Origin: a virus
Strand: one strand, 5' to 3'
IMG/VR virus record: IMGVR_UViG_3300031673_000015
Coordinates: 1-64,000 of that record
DNA: 64,000 bases
Shown here: piece after piece, positions 53,530-60,418 of the stretch
Position numbering within the stretch: the stretch's first letter is position 1
Layout of the letters: every line of letters starts with the position of its first letter
Notes under the pieces: generated by a model
What the model was told of the DNA's origin: nothing
Database searches by the model: none
The model's input: the letters and a program-made list of their open reading frames with translations, nothing else
Position numbers and translations under genes: made by a program

Positions 53530-53679
53530 TTATAGATATTTATTCAATCCTGGTATACTTGAAAATTTCTCAGGGTATAATTTCATTTCACACCCACCAC
53601 ATCTATGTTTAATACCAATTACTGATCGAATTGTATTTCCACAATCTTTGCAAGTTGATTTGTAAACCTTTGTTTTCAT
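53530..53679 (-). CDS. Zinc-ribbon mini-protein, 49 aa
   Basis: Four Cys in two pairs, 'CKDCG' (residues 10-14) and 'CGGC' (27-30), form a zinc ribbon on a basic background. The ATG (53679) overlaps the stop of the 58-aa gene as ATGA, so translation is coupled. Small zinc ribbons of phages often bind RNA polymerase or nucleic acid. The partner is unknown. Confidence 0.6.
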   Translation of the reverse strand: MKTKVYKSTCKDCGNTIRSVIGIKHRCGGCEMKLYPEKFSSIPGLNKYL

Positions 53680-53852
53680 GCTTTCAGTAGTTTAGTGGCA
53701 TGTCTGGTAGCACTTTGTATACTAGTAAATTGCTTGTTTGTTCTGAAGTGTCTCCAGGATAGCTTTGTTCTTTTCACTACGTGAATAGGAACATTTTCAT
53801 AAGACTCAATTGTAATTGAGCGGTTACCTTTGGTAATAATTGTTGTATTCAT
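53676..53852 (-). CDS. Small basic protein, 58 aa
   Basis: A basic protein with one short beta hairpin ('TTIITKGNRSITIESYENVPIHVV') and an Arg/Lys-rich C-terminal helix ('RHFRTNKQFTSIQSATRHATKLLKA'). It overlaps the zinc-ribbon gene by ATGA. It is the first gene after tRNA-like element 6. A nucleic-acid-binding role is suggested by charge only. Confidence 0.5.
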   Translation of the reverse strand: MNTTIITKGNRSITIESYENVPIHVVKRTKLSWRHFRTNKQFTSIQSATRHATKLLKA

Positions 53853-53875
53853 TTGATTGTAAGTTAGTTAAACAT

Positions 53876-53936
53876 TGTGCCAGTAATGAGATTTGAACTC
53901 ATGGCCATTATTATTTTTGGCTTCCAGTTAACTGGC
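53876..53936 (-). ncRNA. tRNA-like element 6 (no D-arm), 61 nt
   Basis: Minus strand: GCCAGU pairs with ACUGGC at the ends. The T-arm is AUGAG-UUCAAAU-CUCAU. In the middle is one hairpin GCCA/UGGC with a 10-nt A/U-rich loop, in the place of the anticodon arm. A D-arm is missing. The first bases also form the palindrome CCAGTTAACTGG. It differs from the minihelices by this extra hairpin and by not starting at a known gene's stop. Confidence 0.5.
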
Positions 53937-53945
53937 AAAAAGAAG

Positions 53946-54174
53946 AGTAAGTAAGGACTCTTGCAATTGTCACGGAAAGGGCTGCCCATGCCTGTTACCA
54001 GTACCCTTAACCCCCCCTCTATTGCTAGATAAGGAAAGACGTTATATTATCCCTATCAATATAGAAAATCCTACGTCTTCCTTGGTCTCCGAACTTCAGA
54101 TCCATCCGGTTAATTACTCCATATCGCCTTGAAATCCATCTCTCCGGGTAGGTTTGCGGTCATCCTTACTTACT
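53946..54174 (-). ncRNA. Structured non-coding RNA candidate, 229 nt
   Basis: A 12-bp perfect inverted repeat (AGTAAGTAAGGA at 53946-53957, TCCTTACTTACT at 54163-54174) encloses a second strong hairpin (AAGGAAAGACGT near 54034 with ACGTCTTCCTT near 54084, one bulge). On the minus strand the closing stem is followed by a U-rich run (CUUCUUUUU), as in a terminator, and then by tRNA-like element 6. No coding frame with normal features covers it. It does not match RNase P, 6S or group I intron landmarks that I could check by eye. Confidence 0.45.
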
Positions 54175-54927
54175 TATCATGTCAATGTACTCATTTTCAG
54201 CGACTTACGAGCTTCTGTGCTGCTCTGCGCGTGTTTCAATGGTATAAAGGTAATAATACGTTACGACAATGCAAACTTGAGTATCAGTCAGTTACAGCGA
54301 TAAACAGACCAGTTTATTCAACATTCTGCGCGTTTATTACACTATCATTCAATCAGTTACAGCGATCCGGCGTTGCCTGGTGTATGGTCCATAAATATTT
54401 TTAAAATAAATAACAGTGTTCACGTGTACGTGCGTGTGTATGTGCATTGTTCCTTCAAACCAGCGCTACCAGCAACCAGGCGCTACCAGCGGCCTGAGTG
54501 TGTATTTACAATACTAGCTATGTGACTACAATTGCACCCTGCGCCACGCGTGGAAAGAAATAAATAAATTGTGCACCATCAGCACCGGTGCCAGTCACCT
54601 ACGCTGCCCTGTTCCCTTGGCGCTATAAAACCGTACACCCCTAGCCTATTGAATACCAGCGCATTACGAGCGAATGTCTTATATCTTATATTATGTTAAG
54701 TAGAGGCTAGTGCGCTGGTGCTCAATTACATAAGTAAAATAGGGGACCCTATTGCGCTTGGTTCAGATCCAGTTTAGTTTTCTGTCAAACCGACCAGGGG
54801 GGTACAGCGCTAAAGGGTCCCATACACACGGAATAACGGGTTTCTGAGGATGGGGTAGGGGTTAAGGGTCCCATTGGTATACATAAATAGAAAAATCGGA
54901 AATAGGGAGATATTTTTGTACTGCACT

Positions 54928-54960
54928 TGTAGTACAAATGTAATACAAATGTAGTACAAT
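54928..54960 (+). repeat. Three tandem 11-bp iterons
   Basis: TGTAGTACAAA, TGTAATACAAA and TGTAGTACAAT stand head to tail. TTTGTACT just upstream (54915-54922) forms an inverted copy with AGTACAAA of the first unit. A -7-like TATTTTTG lies at 54911-54918. A binding array for a replication initiator or repressor is likely. Confidence 0.6.
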
Positions 54961-55021
54961 TACTTTTTAGGGAACTATAAACCCCAATTTTTAGGGTGTT
55001 TGGTTCCTAAAGGGGTATTAA

Positions 55022-55038
55022 ATATAGTCTGACTATAT
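55022..55038. promoter_or_regulatory. 17-bp palindrome
   Basis: ATATAGTC-T-GACTATAT is a perfect palindrome around one central base, located between the iterons and the first plus-strand gene. An operator for a dimeric repressor is likely. Confidence 0.5.
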
Positions 55039-55051
55039 ATTTTACGTTATA

Positions 55052-55090
55052 AATAACCATTTTTCACAAAGAATAACCCTTTTTCACAAA
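55052..55090 (+). repeat. Tandem 19-bp direct repeat
   Basis: AATAACCATTTTTCACAAA (55052-55070) and AATAACCCTTTTTCACAAA (55072-55090) differ in one base. Spacing of 20 bp puts the copies two helical turns apart, on the same DNA face. Confidence 0.6.
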
Positions 55091-55260
55091 ATATGCGAAA
55101 AAGGCCGTCTCCACCGCCGGAAGGACCTTATTAGAGGCCCTGAAACCCAGTTATATGGACTTTTCTGGATATGTTATGCTAATTTAGATACATTCTAAAG
55201 TTAAATTCTTAGGTATTTTATAAAACATTTTGTACCTTGCACCAAATTTAAAGCTGGAAA

Positions 55261-55428
55261 ATGAAAGCCACACATGTTGAAATCAAAAAATCCTGCCGGG
55301 AAACACACGGAAAGCTGGGTGCCTTCCTGGAAGCTATAAAATATCTGCAAAAGCAATATATGTTTTATTTACAGGCAAAACAGAACAAGGATAAAACTAT
55401 CCGGATAGAAATTCATATCGATGAATGA
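55261..55428 (+). CDS. Small protein, 55 aa
   Basis: First plus-strand gene after the non-coding region. A basic, amphipathic helical peptide ('KLGAFLEAIKYLQKQYMFYLQAKQNK') with a short beta end ('TIRIEIHID'). A weak promoter-like TACCTTG lies about 30 bp upstream. Two further small genes follow at 3- and 1-bp gaps. No family is recognised. Confidence 0.5.
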   Translation: MKATHVEIKKSCRETHGKLGAFLEAIKYLQKQYMFYLQAKQNKDKTIRIEIHIDE

Positions 55429-55431
55429 AAT

Positions 55432-55545
55432 ATGGTAAACTTAAAGGAACTTGAGAAAAGGCTTGATGAAACCCTGGCTAAAGAAACCAAAAATAGCTTA
55501 AATAAGTGGCTAGACGAACAACGGTCCACCGAATATATAGAATAA
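55432..55545 (+). CDS. Very small helical protein, 37 aa
   Basis: A short, charged helix ('LKELEKRLDETLAKETKNSLNKWLDEQ'), three bases after the previous stop and one base before the next ATG. This exact packing supports that it is translated. The function is unknown. Confidence 0.4.
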   Translation: MVNLKELEKRLDETLAKETKNSLNKWLDEQRSTEYIE

Positions 55546-55546
55546 G

Positions 55547-55843
55547 ATGGGACTATTTATTTGTGCTAAATGTAATTGTATAGAAAATACTGCTCTTGGT
55601 TGGTATTGGAGTTCGGATGAAAGCAAAGAAATGATAATATTACCACCCGAATTAGAACAATATCATGGTAAGCCTCTTTGTTCAGAGTGTTTACCAAACG
55701 TTCCATTTGTAGATAGGAGTGGATTTACGGGAAAAGGTAAATGGCACAATAAATGGCCTAAAATAAATTATAATGAATGGAAAGATACTGATGAATCCAG
55801 GCATTATAAACGAGATGGTTACACGCTTAACTATATCGGATAA
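55547..55843 (+). CDS. Zinc-finger-like protein, 98 aa
   Basis: 'CAKCNCIENTALG' near the N-terminus and 'CSECLPN' near residue 50 give two CxxC pairs for one zinc ion, a rubredoxin-like knuckle. The C-terminal half is polar with many Trp and Lys. It sits in the small-gene block. No family is recognised. Confidence 0.55.
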   Translation: MGLFICAKCNCIENTALGWYWSSDESKEMIILPPELEQYHGKPLCSECLPNVPFVDRSGFTGKGKWHNKWPKINYNEWKDTDESRHYKRDGYTLNYIG

Positions 55844-55858
55844 TTGCCCTTAAATAGA

Positions 55859-56167
55859 ATGGAAAAAATATACGTCAGATTTGGTGAAATTCCAACAGAT
55901 GAACAAAGTGAAATATGGTGTGGTGATGTGAAAATTGGCAAAGAAAAAGGTGTTTCAGTATATGAAGCATTACAAGATGATAACGGAAAAATTAATATTC
56001 TAATGCCTAAACTTACATACAGCGCTTGTGTTTCATTGTCTGGATGTATAGAAAGAAAGTCTTATATAATTACAGGAGAATTAGTTGGAATGGGAAGTGA
56101 TGCCGAACCATTGTTAAGAAACTGTAAATTATTAAAGGAAATAAATTTAATTCCCTTAAAACCATGA
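55859..56167 (+). CDS. Unknown protein, 102 aa
   Basis: ATG 55859 is used rather than the in-frame TTG 55844. A compact alpha/beta protein ('VRFGEIPTDEQSEIWCGDVKIGKEKGVSVYEAL') without known motif. The stop overlaps the next start by 4 bp. Confidence 0.5.
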   Translation: MEKIYVRFGEIPTDEQSEIWCGDVKIGKEKGVSVYEALQDDNGKINILMPKLTYSACVSLSGCIERKSYIITGELVGMGSDAEPLLRNCKLLKEINLIPLKP

Positions 56168-56445
56168 AAACAGCAGAAGTAAAAACATTAATTAATGAAA
56201 TGCAAAAATTATGGGATAATCCATACTCTAAAATGTGTTTTGAAGATGCAGATGGTACACCCAGATACTCTGCCAAAGCAGTTGTGACATTGGTAAAAAA
56301 GACCTTTAAATCTTACGCAAATGGTTACGTTAAAGAAATCTTGCTTGAATTAATCAGCATCAGAGAATACATGAAAGAAAAGGATGCATTTCATGGGTAC
56401 GGACAAATGAATGATTTAATTACTAAATTAGAAGAAATAAAATGA
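56164..56445 (+). CDS. Helical protein, 93 aa
   Basis: Fully helical and charged ('MKTAEVKTLINEMQKLWDNPYSKMCFEDADG', 'EILLELISIREYMKEKDAFHG'). Overlaps both neighbours by 4 bp (ATGA), so it belongs to one operon. The family is unknown. Confidence 0.5.
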   Translation: MKTAEVKTLINEMQKLWDNPYSKMCFEDADGTPRYSAKAVVTLVKKTFKSYANGYVKEILLELISIREYMKEKDAFHGYGQMNDLITKLEEIK

Positions 56446-56675
56446 ACACAAACGAAGAAATGAAAACCTTATCAGTCCTTCCCGTATGTGGGAGAAGGCA
56501 TGTAGTTAAACGCATTGAACGAACTGGCGTATTAAAGTACAAAGTCAAGGGAACCAGTCGTATGTTCACTACGCTGATCCCTCAACCCAATTACCGGGGA
56601 ACCGGTCTAGCTTTGTGCGGGATCCTATTAAGAGGCGAGACCTTGCAAGAATGGATAATCCGGACAAAAAACTAA
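56442..56675 (+). CDS. Small basic protein, 77 aa
   Basis: A basic beta-rich peptide ('RRHVVKRIERTGVLKYKVKGTSRMFTTLI'). It overlaps the previous gene by 4 bp and is followed by the Tat-like gene after 4 bp. No motif is recognised. Confidence 0.45.
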   Translation: MNTNEEMKTLSVLPVCGRRHVVKRIERTGVLKYKVKGTSRMFTTLIPQPNYRGTGLALCGILLRGETLQEWIIRTKN

Positions 56676-56679
56676 AGCC

Positions 56680-56841
56680 ATGGAACGCAGAAAATTCTTT
56701 AGATCACTTACAATCGCTACAGGAGCGGCCATAATAGTACCTGAAGTACTACGCGAATCTCCTGAAAAGGAATATGTGGACCTGGATACTTCTAAGTTGC
56801 AAAGTTTCTTTGATAAGTACTCTTATCACAAAAAGCCATAA
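56680..56841 (+). CDS. Small protein with Tat-like signal, 53 aa
   Basis: The N-terminus 'MERRKFFRSLTIATGAAIIVPEVL' has the twin Arg, Phe and hydrophobic run of a Tat signal (RRxFF). The rest is a short polar tail. The stop overlaps the ATG of the next gene (TAATG). Such short Tat-like peptides are common in Bacteroidota hosts. Export is predicted, but the function is unknown. Confidence 0.5.
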   Translation: MERRKFFRSLTIATGAAIIVPEVLRESPEKEYVDLDTSKLQSFFDKYSYHKKP

Positions 56842-57065
56842 TGGAGTACACACCATATACAACTACTCAACCAAAGTTTTGTCATGGACAAACCGTTGAG
56901 TTTACTCACCATAATGGTAATTCAATGGTTGGAAAAATAACAGCCCTTGAAACCCATTATAACTATCAAACCGGAGTTGGCTATCATATTTACGAGATTC
57001 TTAGAGAAGGAAATGTCAGATCTTGGTGGATAGGCGAAAGAAAAATAATTACCGTTTTAAATTAA
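56841..57065 (+). CDS. Unknown protein, 74 aa
   Basis: A beta-rich SH3-like small protein ('KFCHGQTVEFTHHNGNSMVGKITALETHYNYQTGVGYHIYEILREG'), a shape often seen in phage and plasmid hypotheticals. It overlaps the previous stop. No function can be given. Confidence 0.5.
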   Translation: MEYTPYTTTQPKFCHGQTVEFTHHNGNSMVGKITALETHYNYQTGVGYHIYEILREGNVRSWWIGERKIITVLN

Positions 57066-57075
57066 AATCAAAGTC

Positions 57076-57345
57076 ATGAATCATAATTGGAGTAGATCAA
57101 TAGAAACAACCATCCATCGTACACCAGTACACGTGTTAGTTTACCTAGACACAGATGAAGATGGCTATGAAGGAGTAAGGATCCGAACTATGTTGAATGA
57201 ATATTTTTTGGAAACCTTTATTACCGTGGAAGAGCGTGATTATGCTTATATTCTTATTCCTACTTTTCCTGTACGAACAATAAAACGCATTCTCGAAATT
57301 GAAGCACTAAACCAAGGAGCATGGGACGCTAGAACATTACGTTAA
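57076..57345 (+). CDS. Unknown protein, 89 aa
   Basis: An alternating beta/alpha peptide ('HVLVYLDTDEDGYEGVRIRTMLNEYFLETFITVEERDYAYILI') without known motif, in the small-gene operon. The gap to its neighbours is short. Function unknown. Confidence 0.45.
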   Translation: MNHNWSRSIETTIHRTPVHVLVYLDTDEDGYEGVRIRTMLNEYFLETFITVEERDYAYILIPTFPVRTIKRILEIEALNQGAWDARTLR

Positions 57346-57362
57346 TTTAATACACACACAAA

Positions 57363-57785
57363 ATGAAAAAGTTTAAACTGATCTCACTAGTAATCTCATT
57401 GATGTTGCTAATGAATTTGTCACTTGCCGGACAAAATTATCACATTGATAAAATTGTTACCGCTACCTGGAATGTGGAACTCTCTACCTGGAATGATTAT
57501 CAGGAAGAAGATTTTACTGGTATAATTTCATTCAATGATGAAGGGTTTGAAGTAAAAACCCAAAATCAGACATTAACCTATATAATAGTAACGTCAGCCG
57601 GGAATGAAACCCTCAGCAATGATGATTGCCGACATTACTATTATGGGACAGATGCTGAAGGAAACAGGTATGTCTTTGAATTAAGTCATGCTATTGAAGG
57701 CAAATTTAACTATATGATCGTGGTTACACCTACGCTTGTTACAAAATACATTCTAGGTGATATTATTCGAACAGTAATCACATGA
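57363..57785 (+). CDS. Secreted protein, 140 aa
   Basis: A standard signal peptide ('KKFKLISLVISLMLLMNLSLAGQ', cleavage probably after Ala22) is followed by about 115 residues of beta-rich sequence. Periplasmic location is predicted. No enzymatic motif is visible. It overlaps the next gene, a membrane protein, by 4 bp; the two may act together at the cell envelope. Confidence 0.55.
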   Translation: MKKFKLISLVISLMLLMNLSLAGQNYHIDKIVTATWNVELSTWNDYQEEDFTGIISFNDEGFEVKTQNQTLTYIIVTSAGNETLSNDDCRHYYYGTDAEGNRYVFELSHAIEGKFNYMIVVTPTLVTKYILGDIIRTVIT

Positions 57786-58006
57786 TTAAATTTGTAGGTA
57801 AAACTGTGCTGGGTGTTATTTTAGTTTGTTTTCTAGCTACTCTAAGCGGGACGCTGCTATATTTCATCTGGCCAGTGGCTATAAGCGCCTTTCCAGGGCT
57901 AGTTGCAGCCGGATCTCTGGCAGCTAAACTTACCTGGTTTCAAGCAGTTTGCTTAACTTGGTTGTGCTTGATGCTCATAAAAGGCTCTGGCTCGATCAGC
58001 AAATAA
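57782..58006 (+). CDS. Two-segment membrane protein, 74 aa
   Basis: Membrane segments at about 8-30 ('VLGVILVCFLATLSGTLLYFIW') and 36-66 ('GLVAAGSLAAKLTWFQAVCLTWLCLMLI'). The small size and topology are holin-like, but it lies far from the endolysin gene. It overlaps the secreted-protein gene by 4 bp. Confidence 0.5.
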   Translation: MIKFVGKTVLGVILVCFLATLSGTLLYFIWPVAISAFPGLVAAGSLAAKLTWFQAVCLTWLCLMLIKGSGSISK

Positions 58007-58017
58007 ATAAATTAATT

Positions 58018-58221
58018 ATGTCAAAAAGAACAGACACTGAGCGCTTGGACGCTCTTGAAAAAATCTCCCGGGGACCGGATGCAGCTAGGCCTAGATACGG
58101 AATTGGATGGATTTTACGTATGTCCAATACTGGTCGTGGCTTAAGACTGCACGAAAGTAACAGTATAGAGGCTAATCCGAATATCCGGAAGGCTATCGAT
58201 AGGTACCTGGATGCTGAATAA
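58018..58221 (+). CDS. Small basic protein, 67 aa
   Basis: Start at ATG 58018 (an upstream extension to 57949 overlaps the membrane-protein gene). A basic peptide ('TERLDALEKISRGPDAARPRYGIGWILRMSNTGRG'). Its stop codon overlaps the left arm of the inverted repeat at 58218-58271. Function unknown. Confidence 0.45.
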   Translation: MSKRTDTERLDALEKISRGPDAARPRYGIGWILRMSNTGRGLRLHESNSIEANPNIRKAIDRYLDAE

Positions 58222-58271
58222 TTATTATCGTCTTATTGTATATTAACTGCTAATACGAAGATAATAATTAT
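58218..58271. repeat. 12-bp inverted repeat around a gene boundary
   Basis: ATAATTATTATC (58218-58229) and GATAATAATTAT (58260-58271) pair perfectly across a 30-bp loop. The left arm contains the stop codon of the 67-aa gene, and the right arm ends just before the ATG at 58277. This could be a terminator, attenuator or binding site. Confidence 0.5.
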
Positions 58272-58276
58272 CCATA

Positions 58277-58480
58277 ATGAACAAATACGTTAAACTGAAG
58301 GAAAATATACAGCGCAAAGCCCTGGAGCGAAGGATGGTCATGACGGAACCAGTACTTCAGTGGCTTGCCTGGGTGTTTATACCTGAACTAATTGAGGAGT
58401 ATAATAAGTGGCTTCTGGACCAAGGATATACAGACTCCGATATTGTGCATGAATTCGAGTTAAAAGATTTTTTGCAATGA
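58277..58480 (+). CDS. Unknown protein, 67 aa
   Basis: A helical, amphipathic peptide ('VKLKENIQRKALERRMVMTEPVLQWLAWVFIPELIEEYNKWLLDQGY'). It starts directly after the inverted repeat. A very short frame (58477-58563, 28 aa) overlaps its stop as ATGA and may or may not be translated. Confidence 0.45.
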   Translation: MNKYVKLKENIQRKALERRMVMTEPVLQWLAWVFIPELIEEYNKWLLDQGYTDSDIVHEFELKDFLQ

Positions 58481-58540
58481 CATATGATCCTACCAACAAA
58501 GCAACAAGGAATCATTCAAACAACTTAAAAATAAACGCCC

Positions 58541-58789
58541 GTGAAAATACCATTAAAATATAGAACAAAGTTAGTAGGACAATATAATCCAGCAATATCA
58601 TCTTGCCCGAATTATGAATGTGATTTTATAAAAGGTTTTGATAGCATGGATTGGTTTGTTGGTTTTACAGATGAATTTGTAGTATGTGAATGTCCAAAAT
58701 GTTTTACAAAATGGTATTATCATCATAGAGGAGAAGCCCGTATTAGAACAATATTAAGATGTTTGAAATTCAAACCAACCAAACCATGA
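58541..58789 (+). CDS. Zinc-finger-like protein, 82 aa
   Basis: It starts at GTG 58541. 'CPNYECDF' and 'CECPKCFTKW' provide Cys pairs that probably bind one zinc. The end is basic. It overlaps the next gene as ATGA (58786-58789). No family is recognised. Confidence 0.45.
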   Translation: MKIPLKYRTKLVGQYNPAISSCPNYECDFIKGFDSMDWFVGFTDEFVVCECPKCFTKWYYHHRGEARIRTILRCLKFKPTKP

Positions 58790-59118
58790 AAAAACTACAA
58801 TTTTATCGTAAAAAACCAGGCATAATCCAGGCAATTCAGTGGACCGGCGAAAATTATCCTCAAGTAAAAGCATTCTGTCCAAATATCTATACCACCCAGA
58901 AGCAGTTAAAAGCTACAAATTACATGCTTTTTATACCTGATAAGTCTCATACTATTGAAGGTTGTATGTGTGCAAATCCAGGAGATTTCATTATCAGAGG
59001 AACAGAGGGTGAGTTTTCTCTTCACAAAGAGGCTGCTTTTACACAGACCTATGAACACATAAGTAAAGCTAAAGCATTATTTTTAAAAATATTTTATAAA
59101 TTTAAAGTTATAATCTGA
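58786..59118 (+). CDS. Phage-type protein, 110 aa
   Basis: ATG 58786 is set by the ATGA overlap. The pattern 'FYRKKPGIIQAIQWTGENYPQVKAFCP...NPGDFIIRGTEGEFSLHKEAAFTQTYE' is very like the small PGDxIIR-type phage hypotheticals found in many tailed phages. Their function is not known. A C-terminal hydrophobic tail ('KALFLKIFYKFKVII') is unusual for that family. Confidence 0.6.
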   Translation: MKKLQFYRKKPGIIQAIQWTGENYPQVKAFCPNIYTTQKQLKATNYMLFIPDKSHTIEGCMCANPGDFIIRGTEGEFSLHKEAAFTQTYEHISKAKALFLKIFYKFKVII

Positions 59119-59453
59119 TGAAAGTAAAAATTAAATTTAGGATTACCCGATGGAGATTCAGACTATTAGGTATATGGATTCGGATCTCTACATACAAATA
59201 TTTAAAGTATGACCTGGAGGATCCGGATGATTGGCATGACTACAAACAAATGACTAAGGCTTCAAGTATATGTTCGGCCTTATATGAATTTGATCAGTGG
59301 CTTAAAGACCAGGTAAAGTATGCTAACGGTGATGGTTTAAGCAAACATCATGCATTAAAATACTGGACTCGCGTAGAAGCTCTCCAGGAAGCCAGGGACC
59401 AGATCCGTCAAGATTTGTATGACAAAGGCGTGATTATGGATGATATCTGTTGA
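59118..59453 (+). CDS. Unknown protein, 111 aa
   Basis: The N-terminus is strongly basic ('VKIKFRITRWRFRLLGIWIRIS'), and the rest is helical ('ASSICSALYEFDQWLKDQVKYAN', 'RVEALQEARDQIRQDLYDK'). It overlaps the previous stop (TGATG). No family is recognised. Confidence 0.5.
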   Translation: MKVKIKFRITRWRFRLLGIWIRISTYKYLKYDLEDPDDWHDYKQMTKASSICSALYEFDQWLKDQVKYANGDGLSKHHALKYWTRVEALQEARDQIRQDLYDKGVIMDDIC

Positions 59454-59587
59454 GGAATTAAATGAGGGATTAAATGAGGGAATACCCATTATAATAGGTA
59501 TCTTCGAAAAATATTTGCAATTTAAGTACAATATGGTATGTAATCACTACTATATTGTGTATTTTACGTTAATTTAATACATGTATT

Positions 59588-60001
59588 ATGAACAAAGGTT
59601 ATTTTAAAGTGCAGGCAGATAGAGGAATTGTTTCGATTCCTGAGCGTTTATTTTTTGCTTGTGCTAAGAAGATTAGTGAAGCGGCAGCCCAAATGCTATC
59701 TAGAGATGGTGGTAGTTGGATAAGCGTTGCCCCAGGAGGGGATGTACTTCCTACACTTATCAAAAAGAGAACGTCAGATAATATTCTGGGCCGGTTTCCG
59801 GATGGGTTTTATGTGGCTACATTAACTGATTTAGTAAATCGCGAAGATGAAGAGTGCTTAGATCTAATTAGACGAATTAATACCGTATTAAAAGAAGATA
59901 TTTTTACCGATCTTCTTACTCCCCAGGAACCCAAAGCATCAGAAGAAGTAAAGGAAGAAGTAGATCCTGCAGAAGAAACTAATTCTGATTCGAAAGTTTA
60001 A
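59588..60001 (+). CDS. Unknown protein, 137 aa
   Basis: A compact alpha/beta N-terminal part ('YFKVQADRGIVSIPERLFFACAKKISEAAAQML') and an acidic tail ('KEEVDPAEETNSDSK'). It is preceded by 134 bp of A/T-rich sequence with a short direct repeat (AATTAAATGAGGGA / ATTAAATGAGGGA), so it may have its own promoter. It is the last plus-strand gene before the hairpins at 60 kb. Confidence 0.5.
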   Translation: MNKGYFKVQADRGIVSIPERLFFACAKKISEAAAQMLSRDGGSWISVAPGGDVLPTLIKKRTSDNILGRFPDGFYVATLTDLVNREDEECLDLIRRINTVLKEDIFTDLLTPQEPKASEEVKEEVDPAEETNSDSKV

Positions 60002-60028
60002 TGGAATAGTACTAAATTTGTGATGATA

Positions 60029-60064
60029 AATAAGGGGATCCGATTGGAGTCCCCTTATTATTTT
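60029..60064 (+). terminator. Rho-independent terminator
   Basis: AATAAGGGGA (60029-60038) pairs with TCCCCTTATT (60050-60059) and is followed by ATTTT. It ends the plus-strand small-gene block. Confidence 0.75.
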
Positions 60065-60118
60065 GTCAGATATTTTTACTATATTTCTGACAGAATAGTA
60101 AAAATATCTGACAAAATA
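60059..60118. repeat. 24-bp perfect inverted repeat
   Basis: The arms 60059-60082 and 60095-60118 are exact inverted copies around a 12-bp spacer. They carry TTTTGTCAGATA at the outside and TTTTTACTAT inside. The spacer itself contains TCTGACA, a third copy of the TGTCAGA core. It lies between convergent genes; besides termination it may be a protein-binding or recombination site. Confidence 0.7.
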
Positions 60119-60136
60119 TGTTTGTATTAACTGGTA

Positions 60137-60418
60137 TTATACTGTTGGTCTACATGTTTGTAGTTGCACAGCGGGGAATAGTTGAAAAGCCGCGTCTATC
60201 TGCCTGACCAGATTAAGACATTCCGGATCTTCTAAAGTATGTAATTTTTGTAAAGCAAACCTAACAGCGTCAAATTCAGTTACAGCCAGATTAAGTTCTT
60301 GTGGAATTCTGTACTCATCAGCTAGAAGATCATTGACCTGTGTTAAGATTTTTTCTAGCTTTTTTCTAGCATCTACAAAGAACGCTTCTACCTCCCCATT
60401 CCATAGATTTGATTTCAC
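60137..60418 (-). CDS. Helical protein, 93 aa
   Basis: A helical and acidic protein ('VEAFFVDARKKLEKILTQVNDLLADEYRIPQELNLAVTEFDAVRFALQKL'). It overlaps the upstream 143-aa gene by 4 bp. Its segment 'LEDPECLNLVRQIDAAFQ' resembles 'NREDEECLDLIRRINTVLK' in the plus-strand 137-aa gene at 59588, so the two genes flanking the inverted repeat may be distant paralogues. Function unknown. Confidence 0.5.
   Translation of the reverse strand: MKSNLWNGEVEAFFVDARKKLEKILTQVNDLLADEYRIPQELNLAVTEFDAVRFALQKLHTLEDPECLNLVRQIDAAFQLFPAVQLQTCRPTV

Larger units (their letters stand above)
54175..55260. other. Non-coding region, candidate replication origin or divergent control region
   Basis: About 1.1 kb without a convincing gene, between minus-strand genes on the left and plus-strand genes on the right. 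It contains two 14-bp copies of TCAGTTACAGCGAT (54288, 54353), an inverted repeat ACCAGCGCA/TGCGCTGGT (54655-54719) with an inner CTAGCC/GGCTAG, three copies of AGGGTCCC in both orientations (54743-54872), 11-bp iterons, a 17-bp palindrome and a 19-bp tandem repeat. Repeat density of this kind is typical of origins. No origin protein is identified. Confidence 0.5.

Noticed and set aside
53946-54174. Group I intron or RNase P RNA
   Set aside because: The conserved core elements of either class could not be found by eye; the region does not interrupt a recognisable gene.
54129-54404. Open reading frame of 91 aa on the plus strand
   Set aside because: It lies across the structured RNA and the 14-bp repeats, has no plausible leader and a Cys/Phe-rich random-looking composition.
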